A stretch of 8,141 bases of DNA from J061 sp003695725 [NCBI: Candidatus Schekmanbacteria bacterium] (GTDB lineage Bacteria; Schekmanbacteria; GWA2-38-11), in contig RFHX01000126.1 in assembly GCA_003695725.1 (NCBI GenBank), positions 1 to 8,141 of the forward strand, given 5' to 3'. The notes below the pieces were generated by a model that saw only the letters and a list, made by a program, of their open reading frames with translations, searched no databases and was not told where the DNA came from. Both the position numbers and the translations under genes were made by a program. How positions within the stretch are numbered: position 1 is the first letter of the stretch; every line of letters begins with the position of its first letter. Positions 1-6,868 of the stretch are shown here, piece by piece.

Positions 1-23
1 AAGCAATAGAAATATGAAATCTT

Positions 24-509
24 TTATTTTATGTCTTCCCAAAATTTAACAATATGCTTTTTCTCATCAGCTGTTTTGAATAATATGATGATCCCATATT
101 TCCCTCTATCACTTATTCTTAAATCACAACCATAATGCTTCATCATATCATTCCACTTTACCCATAATTCTTGAGATGTTTTATCAGGTGCAATTGCTTT
201 TAATTTCACAACTGCATCTTTTATTTCCTTCTTACTCTTGGAATCGCTAATCTTGAGAGAAAGATGATGCGACGCTTTCATATCCATTTCCATCTTGCTT
301 ATATCCATCTTCATCTTTTGCATCATCTGATGATGCTCCATCATAGTCATCAAATTGTATTCAACTGTATATCCATCGACTTCGATTTTTTTCATTGCAG
401 GCATATTTATTTTCATATCCTTCTTCATATCCATCTTCATCGGCTTTTCAGCAAAAGACACCCCCGCAAACAGCGCAAATAATACCAAGGCTAAAAATAT
501 TCTTTTCAT
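24..509 (-). CDS. Secreted Met-rich protein, candidate periplasmic Cu/Ag-binding protein
   Basis: Encodes 161 aa with a clear signal peptide (residues 1-20: KR, hydrophobic core, cleavage after SFA). The mature chain has 18 Met. They cluster at 24-39 (KPMKMDMKKDMKINMPAM) and 54-77, with His59/60 and His81/82 alongside. From about residue 81 the chain changes to an alternating, beta-strand-like pattern with a short MMKHYGC stretch (122-128) and an aromatic end (KFWEDIK). This resembles a small beta-sandwich, possibly YtkA-like; that is recollection, not a search. It lacks the CusF beta-barrel pattern with its metal-capping Trp. The gene begins 17 nt after the cusA stop and is last in the visible operon, so a role in binding Cu(I)/Ag(I) in the periplasm is inferred. 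ATG at 509 is chosen because AGGAGA lies 7 nt upstream; the in-frame TTG two codons earlier almost touches that site. The gene is real; its function is not established. Confidence 0.85.
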   Translation of the reverse strand: MKRIFLALVLFALFAGVSFAEKPMKMDMKKDMKINMPAMKKIEVDGYTVEYNLMTMMEHHQMMQKMKMDISKMEMDMKASHHLSLKISDSKSKKEIKDAVVKLKAIAPDKTSQELWVKWNDMMKHYGCDLRISDRGKYGIIILFKTADEKKHIVKFWEDIK

Positions 510-516
510 AATCAAT

Positions 517-522
517 TCTCCT
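517..522 (-). promoter_or_regulatory. Ribosome binding site deciding the start of the Met-rich gene
   Basis: The minus strand reads AGGAGA and then ATTGATT before the ATG at 509, a normal 7-nt spacing. The alternative TTG start at 515 would leave only one base between the site and the start codon, so it is unlikely. The site lies in the 17-nt gap after cusA, so this gene has its own initiation signal within the operon. Confidence 0.75.
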
Positions 523-526
523 TTTT

Positions 527-3500
527 TTAATCTTGAACAAAATCTATTTTCTTTTCTGCTCTTTTAATTTTCCATCCTTTCACTATTTCATATATTACAG
601 GAATTACTATGAGGGTAAGAATAGTAGATGAAATCATACCGCCTACCATTGGTGCCGCAATGCGCTTCATAACCTGCGAACCTGCTCCATGACCCCATAA
701 AATAGGCAGAAGTCCTGCCATAATGGCAGTTACTGTCATCATTTTGGGGCGTACTCTATCTACAGCGCCTATTATGATTGCATCGTAAAGGTCTTTCATT
801 CCCATTTTTCCCTTCTCTTCCAGAATTTCTTTATAGGCATGGTCAAGGTAGATAATCATCACGACTCCGGTTTCTGCTGCAACTCCTGCAAGTGCAATGA
901 AGCCTACACCTACGGCAACAGACATATTGTAGTTAAGAAAATACATCAGCCATATGCCTCCTGTTATTGCGAAAGGAAGTGAAAGCATAACGATGATAGC
1001 TTCAGTAACATTACCGAAATTTAGATAAAGAAGGAGAAAAATTATCGCAAGGGTTACAGGAATGACGATTTTCAACCTTTCTTTTGCCCTCTGCATATAT
1101 TCATATTGTCCGCTCCATACGATATGGTAACCTGCAGGAAATTTTATATTTTCTGCAACCGCCTTCTGCGCTCTTTGGACATATGTCCCCACATCTATAT
1201 CTTTAATATCGATATAAATCCAAGCATTAAGACGGGCATTTTCACTCTTGATGCTTGGAGGACCCTTCTTGATGCTGATATCTGCAACTTGTGTTATTGG
1301 AATTTGCTCTCCGCGCGGCGTAGGAATAAGAACTCTTTTCAATGATTCAATATCGCTTCGCAATTCTCGTCCATACCGTAGATTGACAGGATATCTTTCT
1401 AATCCTTCAACAGTTGTTGTAACATTCATTCCGCCAATAGCTGACAATATTATATCCTGCACATCACCGACAGTGAGTCCATATCTTGCCGCTTCTCTCC
1501 TTTTTATTTCAAAGTCAAAATAATTTCCTCCTACAACCCTTTCCGAATATACACTCAAAGTCCCTGGTACATTTCTTATTACAGCTTCGATTTCTTCTCC
1601 TATCTTTTGCAATGTATTAAGGTCATTGCCTACAACTTTGATTCCAACAGGTGTTTTTATTCCTGTACTCAACATATCAACCCTTGTCTTGATTGGCATT
1701 GTCCACGCATTGGTCACCCCCGGAAATTTTATAGCTTTGTCCATCTCATCGATCAGTTTTTCAGGAGTCATTCCGGGACGCCACTCCGATTCCGGTTTTA
1801 GCATTATAGTCGTTTCAATCATACTAAGAGGCGCAGGGTCAGTAGCGGTTTCTGCTCTTCCGATTTTTCCGAATACATGATGCACCTCAGGAAAGCTTTT
1901 GATTATCTTGTCTGTCTGCTGAAGTATCTCACGCGCTTTTGTTATCGAAATTCCCGGCAGTGTCGTCGGCATATAGAGGAGGTCGCCTTCATATAAAGGA
2001 GGCATAAATTCAGACCCAATTTTTTTTAGCGGGAAGAATGTTACAATGAGAATTAAAATTGCCAGAAATATAGTAGTCTTCTTGAAGCGAAGAACAACTT
2101 TAATAACAGGTTTATAAATCCAAATCAGGAATCGGTTAAGAGGATTTTTAGCTTCCGGCATTATTTTCCCTCTTATGAGAAATCCCATCAGTACAGGCAC
2201 AATCGTTATAGCCAATAAAGCAGCAGCCGCCATAGAGTAAGTTTTTGTAAAAGCGAGGGGCTTGAATAGTCTCCCCTCTTGTGCCTGAAGGGTGAAAACA
2301 GGAAGAAATGAAAGTGTTATGATAAGGAGTGAATAAAAGAGTGCAGGCCCCACTTCCTTAGATGAATCAGATATAATTTGCCAATGGTCTTTTTTGCCTT
2401 TGTCTCGTTCAATATGCTTATGGGCATTTTCAATCATAACTATGGCTGCATCTACCATTGCACCAATTGCTATTGCGATACCTCCAAGAGACATAATATT
2501 TGCATTTATTCCTTGATAATACATTACTATGAATGCAATCAATATTCCCACGGGAAGAGTGAAAATAGCTACGAAAGCACTTCTTAGGTGAAGTAGAAAG
2601 ACTATACATACAAGAGCAACTATCAAACTTTCCTCTATGAGTTTTTCCTTTAAGAAATCAATTGCGCGTCTAATAAGGGCAGACCTATCATAAGCAACTT
2701 TAATTTCAACGCCAGGGGGCAACCCTACTTTTATCTCATCGATTTTCTTTTTAACCCTGTCAATGACGGCAAGAGCATTTTCTCCATATCTCATTACGAC
2801 TATTCCACCTACAACCTCCCCTATTCCGTTTTTCTCAGCAATGCCGCGCCTCAATTCCGGACCCAAATTCACTTCAGCTATATCCTTTATAAGTATAGGA
2901 GTCCCCCATTTATCTACGCCAACAGCGATATTTTCAATGTCTTCGACAGATTTGATATAACCAAGTCCCCTGACCATAAATTCTGTTTCTGCCATTTCGA
3001 TAACTCTTCCGCCTACATCATTGTTGCTTCTTTGAATAGCTTTTTTAACTTTGCTGAGAGGAATGTTGTAGGCAAGTAGTTTGTTGGGATCTACAGTAAC
3101 CTGATACTGCTTTACAAATCCACCGATGCTTGCAACTTCTGAAACTCCCGGCACACTTGCAAGTTCATATCTTATATACCAATCCTGTATGCTCCTAAGT
3201 TCGCTCAAGTCATAGCCTTCACCTTCTACAGTATATTCAAAAGCCCAACCAACTCCTGTTGCATCGGGGCCTAGAGTAGGAGTTACACCTTCTGGGAGTT
3301 TTGATGAAACGAAACTGAGATATTCGAGAACTCTGCTTCTTGCCCAATACATATCAGTGCCGTCTTCAAAAATGATGTAAACAAAGGAATAGCCGAAGAA
3401 TGAATACCCTCTGACAACTTTTGCAAATGGCACAGACAACATAGTCGTTGTCAAAGGATATGTAACTTGGTCTTCAACAACTTGCGGGGCTTGTCCGGGA

Positions 3501-3658
3501 TATTCAGTATAGATTATTACCTGCACATCACTCAAATCAGGTATGGCATCGAGTGGAGTATTGAGCATTGCATAAATGCCCCAACCGATAAAAAATAGAG
3601 TTGCAAGAATGATCAAGAGTTTATTTCTAATCGATGCTTCTATTATCTTTTCTAACAT
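527..3658 (-). CDS. cusA: CusA-type Cu(I)/Ag(I) RND efflux pump
   Basis: Encodes 1043 aa, the usual length of inner-membrane heavy-metal RND pumps that drive metal export with the proton gradient. The architecture is standard: TM1 near 13-33, a periplasmic domain to about 338, TM2-TM7 to about 545, a second periplasmic domain to about 860, then TM8-TM12. It follows E. coli CusA closely, for example DLSDVQVII (41-49), GPDATGVGW (130-138) and GAMVDAAIVMIEN (399-411). The three-Met site is present (Met563, Met613, Met662, matching M573/M623/M672), as is the proton relay (Asp403, Glu929, Lys972, matching D405/E939/K984). The TM4 motif is CusA-like, not the DFG...VDGAVVMVEN of CzcA, which argues for Cu/Ag over Zn/Co/Cd. 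GAGAGG lies 6 nt before the ATG. The gene starts 27 nt after cusB. One relay pair is altered (see findings). E. coli numbering is from memory. Confidence 0.95.
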   Translation of the reverse strand: MLEKIIEASIRNKLLIILATLFFIGWGIYAMLNTPLDAIPDLSDVQVIIYTEYPGQAPQVVEDQVTYPLTTTMLSVPFAKVVRGYSFFGYSFVYIIFEDGTDMYWARSRVLEYLSFVSSKLPEGVTPTLGPDATGVGWAFEYTVEGEGYDLSELRSIQDWYIRYELASVPGVSEVASIGGFVKQYQVTVDPNKLLAYNIPLSKVKKAIQRSNNDVGGRVIEMAETEFMVRGLGYIKSVEDIENIAVGVDKWGTPILIKDIAEVNLGPELRRGIAEKNGIGEVVGGIVVMRYGENALAVIDRVKKKIDEIKVGLPPGVEIKVAYDRSALIRRAIDFLKEKLIEESLIVALVCIVFLLHLRSAFVAIFTLPVGILIAFIVMYYQGINANIMSLGGIAIAIGAMVDAAIVMIENAHKHIERDKGKKDHWQIISDSSKEVGPALFYSLLIITLSFLPVFTLQAQEGRLFKPLAFTKTYSMAAAALLAITIVPVLMGFLIRGKIMPEAKNPLNRFLIWIYKPVIKVVLRFKKTTIFLAILILIVTFFPLKKIGSEFMPPLYEGDLLYMPTTLPGISITKAREILQQTDKIIKSFPEVHHVFGKIGRAETATDPAPLSMIETTIMLKPESEWRPGMTPEKLIDEMDKAIKFPGVTNAWTMPIKTRVDMLSTGIKTPVGIKVVGNDLNTLQKIGEEIEAVIRNVPGTLSVYSERVVGGNYFDFEIKRREAARYGLTVGDVQDIILSAIGGMNVTTTVEGLERYPVNLRYGRELRSDIESLKRVLIPTPRGEQIPITQVADISIKKGPPSIKSENARLNAWIYIDIKDIDVGTYVQRAQKAVAENIKFPAGYHIVWSGQYEYMQRAKERLKIVIPVTLAIIFLLLYLNFGNVTEAIIVMLSLPFAITGGIWLMYFLNYNMSVAVGVGFIALAGVAAETGVVMIIYLDHAYKEILEEKGKMGMKDLYDAIIIGAVDRVRPKMMTVTAIMAGLLPILWGHGAGSQVMKRIAAPMVGGMISSTILTLIVIPVIYEIVKGWKIKRAEKKIDFVQD

Positions 3659-3685
3659 TTTTTGCCTCTCAAATTTATTAGCAGT

Positions 3686-5098
3686 TTATTCCATATTCAT
3701 TTCATTCATATCCATATCTTCATCATCCATTGTCATATCTGACATATCCATATCACTGTGCTCTATATCCATTCTATTGTCCTTCTTGGTTTCAAGCATC
3801 TTTTGAATTGCCTCCTGAAGATTGCTTTCTGAATCAATAAGAAAGTGAGATGATGTAACAATCTCTTCGCCTTCCTTCACTCCTTCCGCAATTTCGATGT
3901 ATCCATCAGCTGCTTCGACACCTAATGTGACTTCTCTCGGCTCGAATAATCCATTTCCCTTATTGAGTACTACTATATTTCTCTTTCCTGACCTGATAAC
4001 TGCGTATGAGGGCACTACTACCCCTTCCCTGCCAAGGTCAGATTCTATTACAACATCTGCGTACATACCGGGCTTCAATTCCCATTGCGGATTTGGAAAC
4101 TCAAGACGCACCTTTACTGTCCTCGTCTTCTCTTCCAGATAGGGATAGATATAGGTTACTCTTCCAGTAAATTTCTTTCCCGGAAGATAACTTAAAGTCA
4201 TAGTTGCCTTTTGTCCTTTTTTAATGAATGGAAGTTCGTACTCGTAAATGTCTGCATAAACCCACACAGTTGAAATATCTGCAAGGCGGTAGAGACTCAT
4301 CCCGTTTTTAACATACATCCCCTCCAGCGCCATTTTATCTATTACAATGCCCCGGGAAAGGGCGTTAATGACCATTCGCTTTTGAACTTGTCCGGTCTGC
4401 TCAAGTTCTTTTATCTGCGCATCGCTGATATCCCATAATTCGAGCCGTTTCCTAGTCGAAGCAAGCAACGATTCAGCACCTTTAGCTATTTCCGAAAAAG
4501 GGTTGTTTTGAAGGTTTTTTTTGTATTTTAAAGCAAGAAGATATTCTTCTTGGGTAGATACCAATTCAGGACTGTATATCTCGATTAAAGGTTGTCCCTT
4601 TTTTACTTCTTGGCCTGTAAAATCAACATAGAGTTTTTCAATCCAGCCTTCAATCTTTGTTGTGACATCAGTAATTTTTCTTTCATCATAGTCAACTCTG
4701 CCTATTGTGCGTATTTCCTTTCTGAGTCTAATTTTCTTTGCTCTTTCCGTTTTCACACCTATGTTTTGAACAGTCACAGGGTCGATTTTGATTCCAGCAG
4801 CTTCAGGCTCTTCTCCTTCATAAACAGGTATTAAATCCATCCCCATAGGTGATTTTCCGGGCTTATCGGAAATGTATGTTGGGTCCATAGGGGCGCGCCA
4901 ATATAGAATCTTTCTTTTGCCCTTCCCCTCGTCTTCTTTCGCCTCAGTTGTTTTGACTGTCCCCTCTTTCTTATCTGATGTTGCAGTCTGTATATTGCTC
5001 TTGAAGAGCTTGTCTTTGTAGATAATTCCGACTGCAATCAAAGAAATGATGATTAGTGCAGTTATTATAATTCCAAAAATATTTCCTCTTTTTGACAT
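3686..5098 (-). CDS. cusB: CusB-type periplasmic adaptor (membrane fusion protein)
   Basis: Encodes 470 aa linking the RND pump to the outer-membrane channel. Residues 7-27 form an uncleaved anchor or signal segment, followed by a charged linker (about 38-62). A heavy-metal-binding segment follows at 64-93: APMDP, then DKPGKSPMGMDLIPVY. Met71, Met85 and Met87 match the N-terminal Met site of CusB that receives Cu(I)/Ag(I) and passes it to CusA. Next come the lipoyl/barrel halves (GWIEKLYVDFTGQEVKKGQP, 151-170) flanking an alpha-helical hairpin (about 178-240). The beta-barrel and membrane-proximal domains include a PGKKFTGRVTYIYPYLEEKT stretch (306-325) and ELKPGMYADV (340-349). The last 28 residues are an unusual tail of Met, Asp and His with nine Met. 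AGAGG sits 7 nt before the ATG, in a purine run AGAGAGAGG like that of cusC. It starts 29 nt after the cusC stop. Confidence 0.94.
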   Translation of the reverse strand: MSKRGNIFGIIITALIIISLIAVGIIYKDKLFKSNIQTATSDKKEGTVKTTEAKEDEGKGKRKILYWRAPMDPTYISDKPGKSPMGMDLIPVYEGEEPEAAGIKIDPVTVQNIGVKTERAKKIRLRKEIRTIGRVDYDERKITDVTTKIEGWIEKLYVDFTGQEVKKGQPLIEIYSPELVSTQEEYLLALKYKKNLQNNPFSEIAKGAESLLASTRKRLELWDISDAQIKELEQTGQVQKRMVINALSRGIVIDKMALEGMYVKNGMSLYRLADISTVWVYADIYEYELPFIKKGQKATMTLSYLPGKKFTGRVTYIYPYLEEKTRTVKVRLEFPNPQWELKPGMYADVVIESDLGREGVVVPSYAVIRSGKRNIVVLNKGNGLFEPREVTLGVEAADGYIEIAEGVKEGEEIVTSSHFLIDSESNLQEAIQKMLETKKDNRMDIEHSDMDMSDMTMDDEDMDMNEMNME

Positions 5099-5127
5099 TT
5101 TTAAACCTCTCTCTTTATTTTTTGCTG

Positions 5128-6426
5128 TTAAAACAATCTTTCACCCACTACTCTTTCGATCTTTGCAAGGGTTTTCTCATAGTCGCTTAGCACCTTGTAG
5201 TATTCATTCTCATACTTGAAAAGAGTGATCCAATTTTGAAGCATTGTTAGAAAATCTACCTTGTCAACTTGATATCCAGATATGGAGGAATCAAGTGATT
5301 GTTTAGCTTGTGGTAGAATTCCATCTTCATACAATTTTATAAGTTTTTCCCCCTTTTGCTCATCTGCCACTAAACTTTTTAACTGGTAATAGATTTCGTT
5401 TTTCAGAGACTCGAATCTTTCCTCAGCAAAGCTTTTCTGAGCTATTGTCTGCGCAACCTTTTTATCCTGCTTTGTCCTAAAATAGAGAGGAATGTTTATA
5501 GTAACAAATCCGGATACGAAATCAGGGCGGTCGATGGCTATCCCTTTTTTATTTCTTCCTCCTTCCCTTTGTCCATATGAAAGTCCTATGTTGAAGTCAG
5601 GATAATATTCCTTCTTTGCCAATTTGTATGAGGCTTCAGCGCTCTCTATTAGCGCCTTCAATGAGGCCAATTGCGGCCTTTTTTCAACTGCTCTTGACAT
5701 CAATTCTTCAAGGGTATGGTTGAATTCTGTTTTTTTCACATCGATGGTTTTTCCCAGAGGAGCGCGCGGGTCTCTATATAAAAGAGTGTTTAAGCGGCTT
5801 TCTGCAGCTTTTCTCTTTTGCTTGAGCGTAATGAGATCCTCGATGATTTTTGAAAGCTCAACTTGTGCCAGCAAAACATCCTGTTGTAAGCCATTTCCTA
5901 CTGAATATTTGACTTGGGCAATTTCTACTAACTGTTCTAATAATTTTTTATTCTTTTCAGTGATTTCAATAGAGCGGTCTATAAAGAAGATTTCATAATA
6001 CGCTTCCTTTACAGCACTCATTATCTGAATTTTTTTGTCTTCATATTCAAGACCTGTTGCTTCTGCTTGATGCTCAGCTATTTCAGAGCGTAGTTTTAGT
6101 TTCCCCGGATATGGAAATTTTTGTGAAAGGGATATTGTTTTTTGTGTCATATCCCAGTCACCGAAGCGAAATGTGTCAACAGGGAGGGCAGAAATTCCAA
6201 GAGTTAATTTTGGGTCATCGAGACTTCCTGCTTGCGGGGGAATTTCCTTGAATGCATTCCAACGCTTTTCGAATGCCTTTATTTCGGGATTCTTTTCAAG
6301 CGCCTCTTCAATGAGGGCGTCAATTTGCAAAATTTCTGAACCTTTTGCTTCTTCAGCAGGTACAGTTAGCGGAATAATAAGGCAAAGGAATGAAAAAAGT
6401 AATATGAAAAAAATTATCCTTTTCAT
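5128..6426 (-). CDS. cusC: TolC-family outer-membrane efflux channel (CusC-like)
   Basis: Encodes 432 aa for the outer-membrane duct of the tripartite pump. The signal peptide covers residues 1-24 (KRIIFF...TVPA, cleavage before EEAK). No lipobox Cys is seen, so unlike E. coli CusC it is probably not a lipoprotein. Two helical outer-membrane-efflux repeats are visible. Repeat 1 contains YSVGNGLQQDVLLAQVELSK (174-193); repeat 2 contains the matching YQVDKVDFLTMLQNW (385-399). The early stretch DDPKLTLGISALPVD (70-84), followed by SQKFPYPGKLKLR (101-113), is typical of the metal-efflux branch of the TolC family. ATG at 6426 is preferred over the upstream in-frame ATG at 6471. It has AGAGAGG 10 nt away and puts the signal peptide at the true N-terminus; the longer form would prefix 15 charged residues without a ribosome site. 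It is the first gene of the operon. The symbol is given by context and could equally be a generic tolC-like name. Confidence 0.9.
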   Translation of the reverse strand: MKRIIFFILLFSFLCLIIPLTVPAEEAKGSEILQIDALIEEALEKNPEIKAFEKRWNAFKEIPPQAGSLDDPKLTLGISALPVDTFRFGDWDMTQKTISLSQKFPYPGKLKLRSEIAEHQAEATGLEYEDKKIQIMSAVKEAYYEIFFIDRSIEITEKNKKLLEQLVEIAQVKYSVGNGLQQDVLLAQVELSKIIEDLITLKQKRKAAESRLNTLLYRDPRAPLGKTIDVKKTEFNHTLEELMSRAVEKRPQLASLKALIESAEASYKLAKKEYYPDFNIGLSYGQREGGRNKKGIAIDRPDFVSGFVTINIPLYFRTKQDKKVAQTIAQKSFAEERFESLKNEIYYQLKSLVADEQKGEKLIKLYEDGILPQAKQSLDSSISGYQVDKVDFLTMLQNWITLFKYENEYYKVLSDYEKTLAKIERVVGERLF

Positions 6427-6436
6427 AATTTTAAAA

Positions 6437-6443
6437 CCTCTCT
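6437..6443 (-). promoter_or_regulatory. Ribosome binding site deciding the cusC start
   Basis: The minus strand reads AGAGAGG, then TTTTAAAATT, then ATG at 6426, a rather long 10-nt spacing. The candidate start at 6471 is preceded by GAATCAAAA and has no site. The block AGAGAGGTTTtAAAA recurs almost unchanged before cusB (AGAGAGGTTTAAAA), which suggests similar initiation strength for channel and adaptor. Confidence 0.65.
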
Positions 6444-6510
6444 TCTTTTTTAATTTTTCAATATAAGACATTTTGATTCTTCTTTGGTTCCACTTTTTTT
6501 GTGATTATCA

Positions 6511-6528
6511 TTGCAAAAAATATGCCAA
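6511..6528 (-). promoter_or_regulatory. Sigma-54 (-24/-12) promoter for the cus operon
   Basis: The minus strand reads TTGGCATATTTTTTGCAA. It fits the sigma-54 consensus TGGCACG-N4-TTGCW with exact GG-N10-GC spacing: GG at 6526-6525, GC at 6514-6513, and TGGCAT in place of TGGCAC. Transcription would start near 6501, giving a leader of about 75 nt before the chosen cusC ATG. No convincing sigma-70 pair was found nearby; TTGGCA is -35-like but has no -10 at a proper distance. Sigma-54 promoters need an NtrC-family activator, so metal induction through a ZraR-like regulator encoded elsewhere is inferred. Confidence 0.6.
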
Positions 6529-6667
6529 TCCTTCTTGTATTACCTACATCAACTAACCTGTTGTATTTATTAGATTATTTTATTTGGTAAAAAAGAAATG
6601 CCCCTTTTGTGAAATTTTTAGTGTAGGAAATGAGACAGTATATGCATTATATCAATTAAAATTAGAA

Positions 6668-6691
6668 AAGAATGCTCTGTGAACAATTCTT
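6668..6691. repeat. Inverted repeat AAGAAT-N12-ATTCTT, possible activator site
   Basis: The perfect 6-bp arms lie at 6668-6673 and 6686-6691. They sit inside a looser outer pair, AGAAAAG (6664-6670) and CTTTTCT (6699-6705). Relative to the predicted start at 6501 this is roughly -167 to -190, the usual range for enhancer-type sites of sigma-54 activators. The arms are short and AT-rich, so chance is a serious alternative. Confidence 0.25.
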
Positions 6692-6791
6692 GGGAAATCT
6701 TTTCTTTTTACTTTCTCCTTCTAAATAAAACGATTTTTCCAAAGATGACATTTAAACTTTCTTACAATAGTTTTTTACGGTATTATTCTCC

Positions 6792-6819
6792 TTGACGCGG
6801 CAGAGATTATCAATAATAT
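6792..6819 (+). promoter_or_regulatory. Probable sigma-70 promoter of argC
   Basis: TTGACG (6792-6797, 5/6 to TTGACA) and TAATAT (6814-6819, 4/6 to TATAAT) are separated by 16 nt. Transcription would start near 6826 and leave a leader of roughly 40 nt before the argC ATG. The -35 box stands out in an otherwise AT-only stretch. No arginine-repressor operator was recognised. Confidence 0.45.
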
Positions 6820-6868
6820 TCCAAAGATAAAAATGAAAAATCATTTTAGTTAAAAAGGAAAAAAAGAA

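Larger units (their letters stand above)
6427..6868. other. Divergent intergenic control region
   Basis: This 442-nt gene-free stretch separates the minus-strand efflux operon from plus-strand argC. It is very AT-rich with many stop codons on both strands, and I see no small gene with a ribosome site. It holds the cusC leader (6427 to about 6501), the sigma-54-type promoter (6511-6528), an upstream area with weak repeats that could bind an activator (about 6608-6705), and the argC promoter and leader (6792-6868). I see no riboswitch, tRNA or attenuator. The stretch 6710-6785 shows nothing I can name. Confidence 0.7.

Noticed and set aside
24-509. CusF identity for the small secreted protein
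   Set aside because: It lacks the compact CusF barrel pattern and the Trp/His/Met arrangement, is longer, and its Met clusters lie in an N-terminal arm.
507-515. TTG start two codons before the ATG of the Met-rich gene
   Set aside because: Only one base would separate it from the AGGAGA site; ATG at 509 has proper spacing.
1106-2960. Several plus-strand open frames of 64-91 codons inside cusA
   Set aside because: They are antisense shadows of a strongly conserved RND gene, with no ribosome sites or recognisable products.
3689-3775. A CRISPR array or functional tandem repeat in the CATATCCAT-like words
   Set aside because: They are codons for Met-Asp runs inside the cusB reading frame, with no constant repeat/spacer structure.
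6424-6471. A 15-residue N-terminal extension of the channel protein from ATG at 6471
   Set aside because: No ribosome site precedes it, and it would place a charged peptide before a classical signal peptide; ATG at 6426 has AGAGAGG upstream.
6502-6518. A true Fur box in front of cusC
   Set aside because: Only the central 11 bases fit; the flanking hexamers do not, and the expected metal is copper or silver.
6505-6528. Sigma-70 promoter with TTGGCA as the -35 box of the cus operon
   Set aside because: The only good -10-like word (GATAAT) is 13 nt away, too close; words at 15-18 nt match poorly. The -24/-12 reading explains the same bases better.
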